From assembly GCA_000509105.1 (NCBI GenBank), contig BAIF02000083.1, forward strand, positions 1 to 34,892: DNA of 34,892 bases, given 5' to 3'. Shown in pieces: positions 33,848-34,892 of the stretch (positions within the stretch are counted from its first letter, which is position 1; each line of letters opens with the position of its first letter). The position numbers were made by a program, and so were the translations under genes. Below the pieces are notes generated by a model. It was not told where the DNA came from. It was given only the letters and a program-made list of their open reading frames with translations, and made no database searches. Source of the stretch: Clostridiales bacterium VE202-21. Its GTDB lineage: Bacteria > Bacillota > Clostridia > Lachnospirales > Lachnospiraceae.

Positions 33848-34020
33848 CAGTGTGGATACATTGATAATTGTATCTATACTGTTATTTTTTATGATATAGG
33901 AAATGCCTCTGGAATTTCCTATATCATAAAAACCTCTGGGAGGATGCACACCCCGCGATAAGGTATATAGCCGCAAGGCGGCATCGCGGCGGTGCCAAAG
34001 TGTGCAAAGCTCCTCATGAG
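33848..34020 (+). ncRNA. Structured RNA segment between tRNA-Trp and its terminator
   Basis: Three consecutive strong foldings fill this stretch. Hairpin A: 33848-33860 with 33869-33881, 13 pairs of which three are G-U. Hairpin B: 33886-33904 with 33914-33932, 19 perfect pairs. A compound stem C has GAGGA/TCCTC (33940, 34011), TGCACAC/GTGTGCA (33945, 34000), CCGCGAT/ATCGCGG (33953, 33983) and GCCGC/GCGGC at the tip. G-U pairs in A suggest selection on RNA. A terminator follows at 34027, and no other promoter is evident, so it is probably transcribed with the tRNA. It does not match any RNA class I can name. Confidence 0.55.
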
Positions 34021-34026
34021 TGAGTG

Positions 34027-34059
34027 GGGGGAAGCCCATGCGGGCTTGCCCCTTTTTTT
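34027..34059 (+). terminator. Intrinsic terminator of the tRNA-Trp/structured RNA transcript
   Basis: GGGGAAGCCC, loop ATGC, GGGCTTGCCCC (one mismatch) followed by seven T residues (34053-34059). Confidence 0.9.
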
Positions 34060-34128
34060 ATTTAAAATTATGTATTTTCCACTTGGCTCCATAGAAAGTT
34101 TTATAAAGAGCCATGCGTAAGCACTATA

Positions 34129-34187
34129 AAAACCTCACAATCATTTCAAAACACGACAACGTTTCTTGGAAATGACTGTGAGGTTTT
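34129..34187 (-). terminator. Long stem terminator of the small multidrug-export gene
   Basis: 34129-34147 and 34169-34187 (AAAACCTCACA and TGTGAGGTTTT at the base) pair at 18 of 19 positions with a 21-nt loop. On the minus strand the stem is followed by TTTTTATA. The T-rich flank on the plus strand may allow termination in both directions. Confidence 0.75.
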
Positions 34188-34252
34188 AATGGAGACTTAT
34201 GTCTGATCCGACATAGCCCCCCTTAACCAACAAGTTTATTACTTCCGTTACC

Positions 34253-34732
34253 TTACCCAAACAGTGCCCCAATGGCCCCAAATAGTCCAGCGCTTGCCGC
34301 CCCCATAATGATTCCGGCCAAAAGCACTCCCAGCATCACCGCGATTACGCTTGATTTGAAATCCATATCCAGTAAGCTTGCTGCGAGTGTTCCCGTCCAG
34401 GCTCCGGTGCCCGGAAGCGGAATCCCAACAAATAGAAGAAGGGCAATTGGCAGTCCTTTTCCAGCTTTTTCTTTCAGCTTCTGACCACCCTTGTGACCTT
34501 TTTCAAGGCAGAAAGAAAAAAACTTTCCGATCACTGGTTTATCAGATCCCCATTCCAGAACTTTTCTTGCAAACAGGAAAATAATAGGGACAGGAAGCAT
34601 ATTACCGATAACCGCAATGATATAGGACGGCAGCAGGGGAAGCCCGAACAGCTGGGAATAAGGAATAGCCCCGCGCAGTTCGATGAGCGGTACCATTGAG
34701 ATTAAGAAGACATATAAATATTTATTAAACAA
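34253..34732 (-). CDS. Small multidrug-export family membrane protein (COG2426 type)
   Basis: A short integral membrane protein of about 159 residues. It contains MVPLIELRGAIPYSQ, two helices through FLFARKVLEW, a basic loop (KGHKGGQKLKEKAGKG) and the segment LLLFVGIPLPGTGAWTGTLAASLL typical of the Sm_multidrug_ex family. It then ends in a Gly/Ala-rich helix. True substrates of the family are unclear. The start is taken as TTG 34732 because GGAGG (34744-34740) is 7 to 8 bp upstream and the probable -10 TATAAT (34766-34761) leaves almost no leader for ATG 34747. ATG 34747 would add five residues. Confidence 0.85.
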   Translation of the reverse strand: MFNKYLYVFLISMVPLIELRGAIPYSQLFGLPLLPSYIIAVIGNMLPVPIIFLFARKVLEWGSDKPVIGKFFSFCLEKGHKGGQKLKEKAGKGLPIALLLFVGIPLPGTGAWTGTLAASLLDMDFKSSVIAVMLGVLLAGIIMGAASAGLFGAIGALFG

Positions 34733-34760
34733 AATATTTTCCTCCATTCATTTACATGCT

Positions 34761-34766
34761 ATTATA
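34761..34766 (-). promoter_or_regulatory. -10 element of the small multidrug-export gene
   Basis: TATAAT on the minus strand with a weak TTTATA at the -35 spacing. Transcription would begin near 34754. The remaining bases to 34892 show no gene. Confidence 0.5.
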
Positions 34767-34892
34767 TAAAAACTCGTCCTAATTATAAAGGCTTGCAGGC
34801 ATATTGTAAATGAGAAAATGGAAAATCAGTTACTTTTCTGGCTGGACTCTACATTTAAATCGGGATTTAGTCGGCTAGCTTTAGCCTAGTCG

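Noticed and set aside
33722..34039. Minus-strand open frame of 105 codons over the tRNA
   Set aside because: It runs antisense through tRNA-Trp and the structured RNA, has no family resemblance, and is explained by those features.

Overview
The window looks like a chromosomal segment of a gut-type Clostridia bacterium, most likely a Lachnospiraceae (Blautia/Clostridium XIVa-like) genome. The reasons are moderate GC, strong AGGAGG ribosome binding sites, YesM/YesN two-component pairs beside sugar ABC transporters, a VanR/VanS-like pair, a CD3324-family gene, a DUF1062 gene, sortase-anchored surface proteins and a tRNA-Trp without an encoded CCA. The species cannot be fixed from the sequence alone.

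Layout. (1) 1-3343: a GH36 alpha-galactosidase and a convergent AraC-type regulator. (2) 3672-5828: a secreted, cell-wall-anchored fibronectin-III-like protein. (3) 6076-15483: a coherent uptake locus. A YesN-type response regulator and YesM-type histidine kinase (minus strand) are divergent from permease, double-domain ATPase, URO-D-like enzyme 1, lipoprotein binding protein and URO-D-like enzyme 2 (plus strand). The kinase pair probably senses the substrate, the ABC system imports it and the two URO-D-fold proteins act on it. (4) 15960-18958: VanR-like, VanS-like and a D-Ala-D-Ala carboxypeptidase. (5) 18965-21358: an acetolactate synthase large-subunit gene downstream of a TetR regulator, with related palindromes in front of both. 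(6) 21538-25372: a membrane-spanning XRE regulator coupled by a 4-bp overlap to a membrane protein with RCC1-like repeats. (7) 25381-29735: a hybrid sensor kinase with two receiver domains, a receiver remnant and a tandem GntR regulator. (8) 29759-34747: DUF1062, CD3324-family, a Spo0A-C-like fragment, a lipoprotein, an ICMT-type methyltransferase, a decayed GNAT acetyltransferase, tRNA-Trp with a structured 3' region and terminator, and a small multidrug-export-family protein.

The most unusual content is non-coding. Two roughly 300-bp near-perfect palindromes (15565-15862 and 32322-32625) have little sequence in common but the same geometry: outer arms of about 60 bp, spacers of about 16 nt, inner arms of about 32 bp, and two central hairpins. 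There is also a short GGGGTCTGACCCC repeat family, one copy of which supplies the last codons and stop of a response regulator gene, and a GTATACCCAA repeat family that flanks the YesM/YesN pair on both sides.

A caution for any reader: several genes are interrupted by single-base losses in or next to G (or C) runs, at about 12942, 25045, 25066, 25295, 26328, 28448 and possibly 30917. In each of the larger genes, restoring the missing base recovers family-typical protein. Systematic sequencing error is the simplest explanation, so these genes may be intact in the organism.
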